The notes below the pieces were generated by a model. The model had not been told where the DNA came from and did no database searches. It worked only from the letters and a program-made list of their open reading frames with translations. This document shows positions 55,464-64,000 of a DNA stretch of 64,000 bases, in pieces. Numbering within the stretch: the first letter of the stretch is position 1; each line of letters starts with the position of its first letter. Location: contig NZ_SDHX01000001.1 of assembly GCF_004118375.1 (NCBI RefSeq), forward strand, positions 2,173,693-2,237,692. Direction: 5' to 3'. Origin of the DNA: Oleiharenicola lentus. GTDB taxonomy: Bacteria; Verrucomicrobiota; Verrucomicrobiia; Opitutales; Opitutaceae. The translations under genes and the position numbers were made by a program.

Positions 55464-56042
55464 ATGGCACGCACCTCCGTCAGGCAACTTTGGAAGGCTA
55501 AGATCGAGGGCAAGCTCGCGTCCCCCAGCTGGCCGGAAGCCCCGACGCTGCAACGCCCGGCATTTGCCGGCCGCGTGCTCGGCGTAGACCCCAGCTTGCG
55601 CGGGACCGGTCTGGCCTTGATTGAGTTCGCGCCGGGCCGTCAGCCGGTGCTGCTGCGCTGCCTGACCGTGAAAGTCGCGGCGAAGCATCCCATGCCGCAT
55701 TGTCTGGCGGAGATTCACCGGGCGGTGGCGGCGTTCATGGCGGATTTCGAGCCGCGGCACGTGGCGCTGGAGCAGACGATCTACGTGCAGAATTTCCAAA
55801 CAGCGCAGATTCTCGGCGCGGCGCGCGGAGCGGCCATTGCGGCGGCGGCTTTGCAGCAGTCGGAAATTTTCGAATATGCCCCGTTGCGGGTGAAGCAGGC
55901 CGTCGTGGGTGCGGGGCGGGCGAGCAAGGAGCAGATGGCCCGCACGGTCATGTCCATGCTCGGACACGGCCGCACCCTGGCCTTCGACGAAGCAGATGCC
56001 GCGGGCGTCGCCCTGTGCCACGCCATGACCTGGCGCGGGTGA
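55464..56042 (+). CDS. ruvC: Holliday junction resolvase RuvC
   Basis: RuvC cuts Holliday junctions that RuvAB has migrated. The 192-residue product has the first catalytic aspartate at residue 42 (VLGVDPSLRGTG), the glutamate in HVALEQTIY and the terminal acidic pair in DEADAAGVALCH. The enzyme has an extra N-terminal segment of about 35 residues (rich in Arg, Lys and Pro), compared with the usual start near residue 1. A later start is possible but no suitable codon precedes the catalytic strand closely. ATG 55464 was chosen because upstream sequence is repeats. Confidence 0.92.
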   Translation: MARTSVRQLWKAKIEGKLASPSWPEAPTLQRPAFAGRVLGVDPSLRGTGLALIEFAPGRQPVLLRCLTVKVAAKHPMPHCLAEIHRAVAAFMADFEPRHVALEQTIYVQNFQTAQILGAARGAAIAAAALQQSEIFEYAPLRVKQAVVGAGRASKEQMARTVMSMLGHGRTLAFDEADAAGVALCHAMTWRG

Positions 56043-56738
56043 TCAGAACGGCGCTTTGGTGTGCGGGCGGTGGCTGCGTTCGTAATGCTTGATCACGGTG
56101 TAACCCACGCCGGCGATGCCGCTCAGAGCGGCCGGGAAGAGCAGGGTGTCGTAGCCCCAGTTGCCGTAGCCAAGGCCGCCGAGCACGGCTCCGGCGAAAT
56201 AGCCGAGGATCAGGACGCCGTAGATGCGGAACTTGAACCAGTCCACCTCCACGCCGCGGAAGAAATGGCCGCACGCAATGCCCAGATCGGTGACCATGCC
56301 GGTGATGTGGGTCGTGCGCATGGTCGAGCCGCTGTAGGTGGAGACCATCGCGTTTTGCAGACCGCAGGCCATGGCCGCGAGGTAGTCGCCGACGTTCGCG
56401 CCGCGCCGCAGGAAAAACAGCGCCGCCACCAGCAGCGCCGATTCCAGGGAAAGGGCGACCCCGTAGCGCCGGCCGAGGCGGAGCGAACTTTGCCGGATGA
56501 TCATGCCGCTCAGAAGACAGCCCAGAAAGAAGGCGGTCAGAATCGCCAGGGCGTGGAGGGCCACCCCGTAGCCGGCGCGCGCCAGTTCGTAGCCGAGCAC
56601 CGTCACCGTGCCGGTCATGTGGCTGAGCGCCTGGTGGTGCTGGCCGAGAAAGCCGACGGCGTTGATCACGCCGGCGATGGTTGCGAGCGTGAGGCCGCCC
56701 AAATAAATCCAACTGGGGGTGGGATGGTGCTTGATCAT
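56043..56738 (-). CDS. DUF1275 (YoaK-like) membrane protein
   Basis: A 231-residue protein with about six membrane helices. The start GGLTLATIAGVINAVGFLGQHHQALSHMTGTVT in short blocks and the middle ACGLQNAMVSTYSGSTMRTTHITG fit the YoaK/DUF1275 family. Function is not established. It ends directly beside the ruvC stop (convergent, no spacer) and overlaps the SulP start by 4 bp, so it is probably co-translated with the transporter. Confidence 0.87.
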   Translation of the reverse strand: MIKHHPTPSWIYLGGLTLATIAGVINAVGFLGQHHQALSHMTGTVTVLGYELARAGYGVALHALAILTAFFLGCLLSGMIIRQSSLRLGRRYGVALSLESALLVAALFFLRRGANVGDYLAAMACGLQNAMVSTYSGSTMRTTHITGMVTDLGIACGHFFRGVEVDWFKFRIYGVLILGYFAGAVLGGLGYGNWGYDTLLFPAALSGIAGVGYTVIKHYERSHRPHTKAPF

Positions 56739-58504
56739 CGGTCAGGAAGAGGAGGTGACGGCTGGTTGAGAATCTCCCGTGCGCGGGCGAGTGCGTCGTC
56801 GAAATGGGCGCGGATGTTCTTTCGCCCGAGCTGCTCAATGAACCCGGCCTTCATCATCATCTCCAGCGGCTGCCGGTGCGGGCCGCTCAGCACCACCGTT
56901 CCACCGGAGGCCTGCATGCGTTCGACGATGCTTTCGAGCGCGTTCAGGGCGGTCGCGTCCATGGCTGGCACGAGCTGCATGCGGAGGATAAGCACTTTCG
57001 GAAGCGTGCCGACGCGCTGCAGGGCGTCCTCCATCTTTTCGGCGGCGCCGAAGAAGAACGGCCCGAAAATGCGAAAGACCACCACTCCTTCGGGGATGAC
57101 CTTGCCGTGGGCGACTTGCTCGGGGGTTTCGAGTTCGTCCCGCGTTGTCACCTGCGCGATCTCGGTGGTTTCGGCCATGCGTTTGATGAAGAGGATGGCC
57201 GCAAGAACCATGCCGACCTCGACCGCAATCACGAGGTCGAAGACCACCGTCAGGCCGAAGGTCGTGAGCAGCACGAGCGCATCGCTGCGCGGCATCCGCC
57301 GGAGGCGGGCCAGCTCATGCCATTCGCCCATGCGGAAGGCCACCACGACGAGCACCGCGGCGATGGCGCCCATCGGCACGAACTGCGCGTAGGAGGAGAA
57401 GAACAGCACGATGAGCAGGAGCGTCACCGCATGGACGATGCCCGCGAGCGGGGTGCGGCCGCCGGCCTTCACGTTGGCGGAGGTGCGCGCGATGGCGCCG
57501 GTGACCGGCATGCCACAGAGGAACGGGCAGCAGATGTTGGCCACGCCCTGGGCGATGAGCTCAGTGTTGGAATCGTGCCGGTCGTTGATCAGGCCGTCCG
57601 CGACCACCGCCGAGAGCAGCGACTCGATGGCCCCGAGCAGGGCAATGGTGGTGGCCGGGCCCAGCAGGTCGCGAATGCGTTCGAGGCTGATTTCCGGCCA
57701 GACCAGCGGGGGCAGCCCGTGCGGGATGGCCTCGGGACCAAAGCGCGAGCCGATGGTCGCGACTCCGGCCGCTTTTTCCCAACCGAACCAGGCGACCAGC
57801 ACCGCCGTAACGATCATGGCGATGATCGCGCCCGGCACGCGTCCGGCATGCAACCGCTCGCGAAACCGGGGCCAGAGATGAATAAACAGCGCCGACCCGG
57901 CGGCGATGACCAGCGTATGCAGGTTGAGTCCGGGCAGGTGCGTGAACAGCCAGGGCACCTTCTCCACGAACTCCCGGGGCGGAGTGCCGCTGACACCGAG
58001 AAACTCCGCCGCCTGGCCCGCGATGATCGCGACGGCGATGCCGGTCGTGAAGCCGCTGGTGACCGGGTAGGGGATGAACTTGATCAGGCTGCCGAGCCCG
58101 CTGGCACCCATCAGCACGAGGATGATGCCGGCCATGACGGTCGCCAGCAGCAGTCCGTCGTAGCCGTGTTTCTCGACCACAAGCAGGATGACGGTGACGA
58201 AGGCCGCCGTGGGACCGGAAATCTGCACGCGGCTGCCACCGAGAAACGAAACGATGAAGCCACCAATGATTGCGGTGAAGATGCCGATGGCCGGCGCCGG
58301 GAAGGGTGTCGCGATTTCCGGCGGGACACTCGCCACGCCCAGCGCCAGCGCCAGGGGCAGGGCGATCAATCCCACCGTGAGGCCCGCCAGCACGTCGGAC
58401 ACCGCGTCCTTGCGGGTGTAGCCTTGCCGCAGCAAGGCGAACAGCCTTGGCCGGAACTTCAGCGACGGCCGGGGCCAGATGCTGTTGGACGCAGGAGGGT
58501 TCAT
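56735..58504 (-). CDS. SulP family anion transporter with STAS domain
   Basis: A 589-residue inner-membrane anion carrier (sulfate, bicarbonate or related). The N-terminal signature DVLAGLTVGLIALPLALALGVASVPPE, ISGPTAAF and GIVHAVTLLLIVLFFSSYAQFVPM are typical. The C-terminal STAS domain has FRIFGPFFFGAAEKMEDAL and PAMDATALNALESIVERM. ATG 58504 was preferred over an in-frame start at 58525. It is the first gene of a two-gene unit with DUF1275. Confidence 0.92.
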   Translation of the reverse strand: MNPPASNSIWPRPSLKFRPRLFALLRQGYTRKDAVSDVLAGLTVGLIALPLALALGVASVPPEIATPFPAPAIGIFTAIIGGFIVSFLGGSRVQISGPTAAFVTVILLVVEKHGYDGLLLATVMAGIILVLMGASGLGSLIKFIPYPVTSGFTTGIAVAIIAGQAAEFLGVSGTPPREFVEKVPWLFTHLPGLNLHTLVIAAGSALFIHLWPRFRERLHAGRVPGAIIAMIVTAVLVAWFGWEKAAGVATIGSRFGPEAIPHGLPPLVWPEISLERIRDLLGPATTIALLGAIESLLSAVVADGLINDRHDSNTELIAQGVANICCPFLCGMPVTGAIARTSANVKAGGRTPLAGIVHAVTLLLIVLFFSSYAQFVPMGAIAAVLVVVAFRMGEWHELARLRRMPRSDALVLLTTFGLTVVFDLVIAVEVGMVLAAILFIKRMAETTEIAQVTTRDELETPEQVAHGKVIPEGVVVFRIFGPFFFGAAEKMEDALQRVGTLPKVLILRMQLVPAMDATALNALESIVERMQASGGTVVLSGPHRQPLEMMMKAGFIEQLGRKNIRAHFDDALARAREILNQPSPPLPDR

Positions 58505-58633
58505 GACGAGGGTGGGCGGGCGCACGGAGTCTGCGCCAGCGCCACCGGGCCTGCAATCCCTGATCCGTTTCCAGCGAAGCGCGCTTGAACCTCCGACCGA
58601 AAGCGGCGTTTATCGGGTTGAGAATCCGCCCTA

Positions 58634-60580
58634 ATGAACGCTTCACCGTCCGATCCTGTTTCCGCCGACCTCGGTGCGCTGCTGAACCGGGCGACGTTGC
58701 ACCTCAGCCCCGACGTGAAGGCGGCCACGCTCACCAAGGAGCGGGTGGCGCTGAAATACCGGCCGGGCCGCGGCTATCTGGTGGTGACGCCCCGGCAGTG
58801 GGAGACGCTGCAGGCGTTCAAGGACGGCAAGACCGTCACGAGCGTGCTTTGCAATCTCATCGCCGCCCAGCGCAACCCCTCGCTGCGCGAACTGTATGAG
58901 CTCGTGATCAAGGCCGTGCGCGCGGGCGTGCTGCAGACATCGGAACACCCGCTGCCGTCCGAGCAAAAGCCCGCGAGCTGGCCGGTGCGGCTCAACGGCA
59001 CGGCGGTGCGCTGGATGACGGTCGCGGCTGCCTTGGGCGCGACGGGCTGTCTGTTTCTGCGGCCGGTCACGATGCCGGAATCTGCGCAATGGTTGGGCCT
59101 GGGCTGGCTGGCGGCGTGTGTAGCGGCGAGTTTTGGAGCGATTCTGGCGGCTTCGGTGCTGCGGGCGGCCGACGGAGATGTTTACCGGTTGCATTTCGGT
59201 TGGAAAACTTTCTTGCCGGGCCTGCGCGCCGATCTGGGCGACACACTTCTTGGCGGCAGGGGCCTCGGCGTAAATGTCGCGCTGGCGCAGCTTGCGCCGC
59301 ATTTTCTATTTCTCTGTCTTGCCGCGTGGCGCTGGCCGGGTCTGCAACTGCCGGTGCTCGCCGGAACGCTGATCGTGCTGTCACCGCTGTGGCCCTCGCC
59401 AGTACGGGAGTTGCTCGGCGCGCTTTATCGGGATTATCGCCTTTCCACCGAGGAATCATCGGCGCTGGGTAGCGGTCGTTGGGCGGCGTGGGTGCGGCGT
59501 GTCCGCCTTGAGCTGCACAACCGTGGTTACTACCTCGCCTGTCTCACGGTCGGGCTGGCGTGGATTGGACTGGGGGTGGCGCTGGTCGTCCGGTTTTTGC
59601 CAGCGGAGGTGCGGGCGCGGTTCGGCTGGTCCGAGACCCTGGCGAGTGCGCAGCAGGCGGGAATGGTGCTCGGCTTGGCGTTGGGCGTGATGGCGGCGCT
59701 GGCGGTGCTTGGTGCCGTGGTGTGGCTGGGCTGGGCTATTGTCAGCTGGTGGCGCGAGCGGGCGGAGCGGCGGCTGCGTCCGCAGGCGGTGCTCGTGTCG
59801 CCGCAGACCATAGCCGAATGGCTCGGAAGGACAGTGATGTTCCGCGACCTGCCGGCCGAGGAGCTGGCCGCCGTGGCGGCGACGGTGAAGTCCGAGGAGC
59901 ACAGGCGCGGGAGTTTTGTGGTGCGCGAGGGCGAGCCGGGCGAAAAACTCTACATCGTGCTGTCGGGCCGGCTGGAAGTGCGCCGCGACTACGCGCCCGG
60001 CCGGTCGGAGCCTGTGGCTGAGATGGGCGAGGGCGATGTGTTCGGCGAAATCGCGCTCCTGCACGGCGGTCCGCGCACGCGCTCGATCCGCAGCCTTGGC
60101 CGCAGCGTGCTGCTGGCGCTGGACAAGGCCGAGTTCGAGCGGCTGGTGCTCACCAAGCTGTCGCGACAGGCCGTGGCCGACGCCGTGCAGAAGGTGGGCT
60201 TCCTCCAGCACACCGAGCTCACGCGCAACTGGAGCCACGCCACGCGCGCCGCCTTCGCTCGTCGCGCCATGCTGCGCGAGGCGGAGCAGGGTTCAGTGGT
60301 CCTCGCCGAGGGCGCGGCCAACCACTGGTTCTTCCTCGTCCACCGCGGCGAACTCACCGTGAGTGTGAAAGGGAAGGAGCTGCGGACGCTCAAGCCCGGC
60401 GACAGCTTCGGCGAACTCAGCCTGCTCGGCAACGGCTACGCCACGGCCACGGTCACCGTGGCCAGCAAGCTCGCCAGCGTGCTCGTTATCCCTGCCCGGG
60501 ATTTCCTCGAATTCGTTTCTCAAGACTTCATCGTTGGCCTCGGCTGGGAGGGCACCCGCAAGGATCGGAAGGAGCGGTGA
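58634..60580 (+). CDS. membrane protein with N-terminal PqqD-like region and two cyclic-nucleotide-binding domains
   Basis: A 648-residue protein of unusual build. Residues about 20-100 resemble the PqqD/winged-helix type (PGRGYLVVTPRQWETLQAF). Residues about 125-390 are membrane helices that look like a degenerate peptidase M50-type domain without HExxH. Residues about 405-515 and 540-640 are two CNB domains with EGEPGEKLYIVLSGRLEVR, GDVFGEIALLHGGPRTR and, in the second, PGDSFGELSLLGNG. CNB domains bind cAMP or cGMP or act as ligand-free sensors. The overall function is unknown and is inferred only from the domains. Confidence 0.78.
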   Translation: MNASPSDPVSADLGALLNRATLHLSPDVKAATLTKERVALKYRPGRGYLVVTPRQWETLQAFKDGKTVTSVLCNLIAAQRNPSLRELYELVIKAVRAGVLQTSEHPLPSEQKPASWPVRLNGTAVRWMTVAAALGATGCLFLRPVTMPESAQWLGLGWLAACVAASFGAILAASVLRAADGDVYRLHFGWKTFLPGLRADLGDTLLGGRGLGVNVALAQLAPHFLFLCLAAWRWPGLQLPVLAGTLIVLSPLWPSPVRELLGALYRDYRLSTEESSALGSGRWAAWVRRVRLELHNRGYYLACLTVGLAWIGLGVALVVRFLPAEVRARFGWSETLASAQQAGMVLGLALGVMAALAVLGAVVWLGWAIVSWWRERAERRLRPQAVLVSPQTIAEWLGRTVMFRDLPAEELAAVAATVKSEEHRRGSFVVREGEPGEKLYIVLSGRLEVRRDYAPGRSEPVAEMGEGDVFGEIALLHGGPRTRSIRSLGRSVLLALDKAEFERLVLTKLSRQAVADAVQKVGFLQHTELTRNWSHATRAAFARRAMLREAEQGSVVLAEGAANHWFFLVHRGELTVSVKGKELRTLKPGDSFGELSLLGNGYATATVTVASKLASVLVIPARDFLEFVSQDFIVGLGWEGTRKDRKER

Positions 60581-60607
60581 ACGCGGCTCAGAGCGGTCGA
60601 GTTTTCC

Positions 60608-60988
60608 TTATCCCTGTTGCTCCAAGTTAAACTCTGTCTCCACGAAGACTACATTTTCAGGATATGCTTCCTTTAGATTGGCGATGATCTCATTTCGACG
60701 AGAGAGCGCCCAACTAGGAGAAGTAAACCAATTTGCAGCGGAGGGAATGAGGATGCTCTTTAATACATAGCCATGTCCCAGCGGCTCCCATGTGGTTTCG
60801 AAATCAATCGGAGACCACAGTCCCCTTTCATCTCTTTCTAAGTATCTGAAGAAAGGATGAACTACCCAAAGGCGCCAACCACGGCGATTTTCCCGATAAT
60901 CTACGACTTTTTCTCGGAAAACAAATATCGTGCCCACGATAGCGATGATGCCCGCAATCCACAATATAGACTTGGTCATTGTATCCAT
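60608..60988 (-). CDS. orphan membrane-anchored protein in a low-GC patch
   Basis: A 126-residue protein from ATG 60988 (or 60979). An N-terminal membrane helix (ILWIAGIIAIVGTIFVF) is followed by a basic, aromatic soluble part (RRGWRLWVVHPFFRYLERDERG, in pieces). No family is recognised. Base composition is far below that of its neighbours: 29 G/C of 60 at 60661-60720 and 26 of 60 at 60721-60780, compared with 44 of 60 at 61501-61560. This suggests recent acquisition or relaxed selection. Confidence 0.65.
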   Translation of the reverse strand: MDTMTKSILWIAGIIAIVGTIFVFREKVVDYRENRRGWRLWVVHPFFRYLERDERGLWSPIDFETTWEPLGHGYVLKSILIPSAANWFTSPSWALSRRNEIIANLKEAYPENVVFVETEFNLEQQG

Positions 60989-61083
60989 CTGTGAGGGGAG
61001 ATTCAGACAACGACAGGCTAATGAATACACATTAACTCACAAAATACGCTGCTTGGGATCAAGGCCGGAAATCCTGAAGCCGC

Positions 61084-63768
61084 TCAGCTCCCCAGCACTT
61101 TCTTCAGCACCCGTCCCAGATCGCCCACGCGGTAGGGCTTCGTCAGGTAGCCGAGGAAACCCATGTCGAGGAACTGGCGGGCCATGTCGTCGTTGTCGTA
61201 GCCGCTGGCGATGATGGCGCGGACCTCGGGGTGCAGGTCGCGCAACATGCGGAAGGTCTGCTCGCCGCCCATGCCGCCGATGATGGTGAGGTCCATGATG
61301 ACGACGTCGTAAGGGCGGCCGATGTTGAGGTAGCGCTTGTAGAACTGCACGGCTTCCTCGCCGGTCTTGGCGATGTCGAACTTGTAGCCGAGACCCTCGA
61401 GCATGCCGCCGGTGAGGGCGCAGATCTGCGGGTCGTCGTCCATGAAGAGCACGCGGCCGGTTTTGGTGGCGACGTTGAACGTCGGCGCCCGGCGCGCCTC
61501 GACCTCGGCGGGCTGCTCGGCCACGGGCAGGAAAACGGTGAACGCCGAGCCGACGCCCAGCTCGGATTCGACGCCCATCTGGCCGCCGTGGCGTTTGACG
61601 ATGGAGAGCACGGTGGCGAGGCCCAGGCCGGTGCCGTTTTTCTTGGTGGTGAAGAACGGCGCGAAAATCTTCTCCAGGTGCTCGGGCTTGATGCCGCTGC
61701 CGTTGTCCCGCACCTCGACGGTGACGTAGGTCCCACCGACCAGGCCCGAGACTTCAGCGGGCGCGAGCGTGACATTGGCGGCCTTGATCCAAATCCGGCC
61801 CTGACCGGTGGGCATGGCCTGGATGGCGTTGATGACGAGGTTCTGGAAAACCTGGAGCATCTGGGCGCGGTCCACGCAAATGGTGCCGGTGTCGGGCGCG
61901 ACCTCGACCTCGACCTTCACGGTCGAGCCGGCGGCGGCGAGGCGCACGGTGTCGGCCAGGATGTCGGCCGGGCGCACCACCTGGCGGACGCCGCTGCCGC
62001 CGCGCGAGAAGGTGAGGAGCTGCTTGCTGAGGCCCTTGGCGGCGAGGCAGGCGCGCTCGCTGTTTTCGAGGCCGGAGTAGTCACGGTTCTCCTTGGCCAG
62101 CGACACTCCGCCGAGGATGGTCGTGAGGAGGTTGTTGAAGTCGTGGGCGATGCCACCGGCGAGCTGGCCGAGCGCCTCGAAGCGGTTGGCACGCACGAGT
62201 TCCTCGGGTGTCAGGCTCATCTCGCTCGGGAGACGGAAAACGACGACCGCCCCCGCGGGGCGACCAGTGGCGTCGGGCACGGCGCGCGCACTGAACGCGA
62301 CGGGCTGCGGCGCAGCGTCGCCGGCCTCCAGGGCGAACTCGGTGTTGAGCGCCGTGGGCTCGGCGGTGGCGAGGACTTTGGCGACGGGATTCTCTCCCGG
62401 CTGGCCGCTCTGGAGGTGAACCAGGCGGAAAACTTCGCCGGCCTCCTGTCCGAGGCACTGGGCCAGCGTGCGGCCCAGCAGCTTCTCAGCCTTGGGGTTG
62501 AGATGGAGCACGTTTCCTCCGGCATCGGCCACGAGCACACCCTCGTGCAACTCGGCCAGCAGTGCGGCGAGCGGAGGCGCCGAGAATGCCTCCTCGGGAG
62601 TCGGTGCGAGACCTTCGGCCAGCGGCATGACGTAGCCGAGCACGCGCTGCAGCTCCTTCTTGCGCGAGATTTGCCGGATCACGCAGGCCTGCACCGGCAC
62701 GTCGCGGCCCTCGCGGTGGCGGAGGTGAATGACATCGAAGTAGGCGATCTGGCCGGGATGGCGGGAGAGAAAATAGGCCTGCGCTCCGCCGGTGGTCTCG
62801 TCCATCGGCAGGCTGCGTAGCACGGATTCCAAGGTGTCCGGCAGCTCCGCCGCGGAGTAGCCGAGGAAGGTCTTGAAGCCCGGCGAGAGCCAGTAGAGCC
62901 CCGCGCTGAAATCCAGGTCGAAGAGTCCCGCGCGGCCCGCGCCGCCGAACTCGCGCATGCGCTCCTCCGCCCGCAGACCGAGTTCCTCGAACTCCTTGCG
63001 GTCGCCGATTTCGAGATTGGCGCCAATCACGCGCTGGAGCGCGCCGTTGGGCCCATATACCTGCACGCCCACGCACTGCAGCCACACGTAGTGGCCGAGC
63101 GCATGTTTCATGCGGAACTCGTGCGAGAACGGCCGGGTGCCCGTGGCGACGCGGCCCTGGCGGTCGGGGGCGGCGGCGGAATCATCGGGATGAATCAGCG
63201 CAAGCCAGGCCTCGTAGGTGTTGGGCATCGCGTCGTCAGCGTAGCCGAGCAGCTTCTTCCAGGTGGGCGAGTAATAGGCCTCGTTGCGGAGGAAGTTCAG
63301 GTCGAAGAAACCGAGCGGACCGCGGTCGTTCAACAACCCGAGAAAATGCTCGGCGGGGGCTGCGACCGGCGCGATGGCCGTCACGGTGGCGACGGGGGTA
63401 GTGCCGGCGCCTGAAGCCGGACGGGCGACAAAGACGAGGTGTTGCGGAGGATTGCCCGCGGCGGGCTCGATGCGCACCAGGCTTTCAAAATCGGAGGCCT
63501 CTTTGGGCTGGAGGCGGAGCGCGATGGGGCGGCTGGCGGCTGCCGCGACCAGCACTTCCCATTGTGACTGGACCCAGCCGGGCTCCTGCGACGTGACCTC
63601 AAAGACAAAAAGGTTGGGGAAGAAGTCACCCGCCAGTTCGTCGGGCCTCGCCTGCCACAATGCGGCGGCGGCGGCGCTGGCGAGCTGGATGCGGCCGTCA
63701 TGGGCGACGACAAGAACCGCTCCGTCCGCGGCGGTCGCTGGAGCGACAGACTGGGAGGTCGAGTGCAA
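61084..63768 (-). CDS. PAS-domain hybrid sensor histidine kinase with receiver domain
   Basis: An 894-residue soluble-type protein: at least three PAS-like regions (about residues 15-115, 150-265, 275-385, and another near 405-520), then the HisKA block with the phospho-histidine His542 (GGIAHDFNNLL). The HATPase domain has VINAIQAMP, DNGSGIKPEHLEKIFAPFFTTK and GTGLGLATV. A C-terminal receiver has LFMDDDPQ, Asp826 (VIMDLTI) and LTKPYR. No membrane helices are visible, so it senses a cytoplasmic signal. It starts at TTG 63768. No separate response regulator is nearby. Confidence 0.92.
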   Translation of the reverse strand: MHSTSQSVAPATAADGAVLVVAHDGRIQLASAAAAALWQARPDELAGDFFPNLFVFEVTSQEPGWVQSQWEVLVAAAASRPIALRLQPKEASDFESLVRIEPAAGNPPQHLVFVARPASGAGTTPVATVTAIAPVAAPAEHFLGLLNDRGPLGFFDLNFLRNEAYYSPTWKKLLGYADDAMPNTYEAWLALIHPDDSAAAPDRQGRVATGTRPFSHEFRMKHALGHYVWLQCVGVQVYGPNGALQRVIGANLEIGDRKEFEELGLRAEERMREFGGAGRAGLFDLDFSAGLYWLSPGFKTFLGYSAAELPDTLESVLRSLPMDETTGGAQAYFLSRHPGQIAYFDVIHLRHREGRDVPVQACVIRQISRKKELQRVLGYVMPLAEGLAPTPEEAFSAPPLAALLAELHEGVLVADAGGNVLHLNPKAEKLLGRTLAQCLGQEAGEVFRLVHLQSGQPGENPVAKVLATAEPTALNTEFALEAGDAAPQPVAFSARAVPDATGRPAGAVVVFRLPSEMSLTPEELVRANRFEALGQLAGGIAHDFNNLLTTILGGVSLAKENRDYSGLENSERACLAAKGLSKQLLTFSRGGSGVRQVVRPADILADTVRLAAAGSTVKVEVEVAPDTGTICVDRAQMLQVFQNLVINAIQAMPTGQGRIWIKAANVTLAPAEVSGLVGGTYVTVEVRDNGSGIKPEHLEKIFAPFFTTKKNGTGLGLATVLSIVKRHGGQMGVESELGVGSAFTVFLPVAEQPAEVEARRAPTFNVATKTGRVLFMDDDPQICALTGGMLEGLGYKFDIAKTGEEAVQFYKRYLNIGRPYDVVIMDLTIIGGMGGEQTFRMLRDLHPEVRAIIASGYDNDDMARQFLDMGFLGYLTKPYRVGDLGRVLKKVLGS

Positions 63769-63960
63769 GAGGTTGCGGAGAGGTTGAAAAATCCGCCTGC
63801 ACTTCGCGAGCCAAGACAGCCGGAACGTGCCATGGGGACCTGGTTTCAGTCGCTTTTGACGACGAAATAGAACTTTTGGCCCATGGCTCCTATGGCCATT
63901 GGGAGGGGGCGCATCCCCCGTGTGTCCGGCGGTCCGCGCAACCGTCCGCTGCGGGAACGC

Positions 63961-64000
63961 TTACTGAGCCTGGCGGGCGACTTTGAACTCCTTCGGCTTC
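63961..64000 (-). CDS. 3' end of an unidentified gene at the window edge
   Basis: The minus strand has an open frame ending at TAA (63963-63961) that reads KPKEFKVARQAQ. It is only 12 codons long, so family and even coding status cannot be judged. The 192 bp between it and the kinase start hold no clear gene. Confidence 0.3.
   Translation of the reverse strand, partial: KPKEFKVARQAQ

Noticed and set aside
56804-58588. Plus-strand frame opposite the SulP gene
   Set aside because: Antisense to a SulP gene with signature blocks.

Overview
The window is chromosomal DNA from a GC-rich Gram-negative bacterium. An outer membrane is implied by two ExbB/ExbD-type genes, two GT9 heptosyltransferase-like genes and a lipid A acyltransferase-like gene. 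The gene families point to Verrucomicrobiota, probably an Opitutales-like organism: tandem ADOP-type orphan permeases, twin-arginine Gfo/Idh/MocA oxidoreductases, a fused exosortase/EpsI, FabV and a zf-HC2 anti-sigma factor. The taxonomic placement is inference; no rRNA gene is present. I saw no tRNA, rRNA, CRISPR array, prophage or insertion sequence.

Layout. 1-4951 (+): end of a Ctp protease, tsaD, a secreted transglutaminase-like protein, an ExbB/ExbD pair and an SDR. 5007-12193 (-): DUF3016, dtd, fabV, an ECF sigma/anti-sigma pair, a 30-residue membrane peptide, exosortase/EpsI and a Cys-rich TPR protein. 12296-12913 (+): an exported thioredoxin-like protein. 12992-22480 (-): an ADOP permease, ApbE and two membrane-linked glycosyltransferases joined by ATGA overlaps, then a discoidin-like exported protein and two Tat-type oxidoreductases around a DoxX protein. 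22800-33250 (-): four ADOP permeases in tandem and two small membrane proteins. 33405-36266 (-): a zf-HC2 protein, a His/Arg/Asp-rich exported protein and an orphan fused oligopeptide-type ABC ATPase. 36272-41853: a surface-glycan cluster (GT4, GT9, LpxL-like, DUF4254, then on the other strand a GT-A-like protein and a second GT9). 41923-47838 (+): serS, tilS, ftsH and UDP-glucose dehydrogenase. 47937-49759 (-): alr and tsaB. 49939-55327 (+): tig, clpP, clpX, recF and a TauE/TSUP permease. 55464-64000: ruvC; DUF1275 with SulP; a membrane protein with two cyclic-nucleotide-binding domains; a low-GC orphan gene; a PAS hybrid histidine kinase; and the edge of one more gene.

How it fits together. 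Twelve gene junctions are 4-bp ATGA overlaps, so many genes are probably co-translated. The themes are proteostasis (Ctp, FtsH, trigger factor, ClpP, ClpX), tRNA maturation (TsaD, TsaB, TilS, Dtd, SerS), cell-envelope synthesis (FabV, LpxL-like, GT9, UDP-glucose dehydrogenase, Alr), and surface or export functions (exosortase, Agl23-like protein, ADOP permeases). Short palindromic intergenic repeats of several kinds lie between genes. The most interesting parts are the exosortase locus with its coupled 30-residue membrane peptide, the ADOP array with its small membrane proteins, and the tandem-CNB membrane protein.
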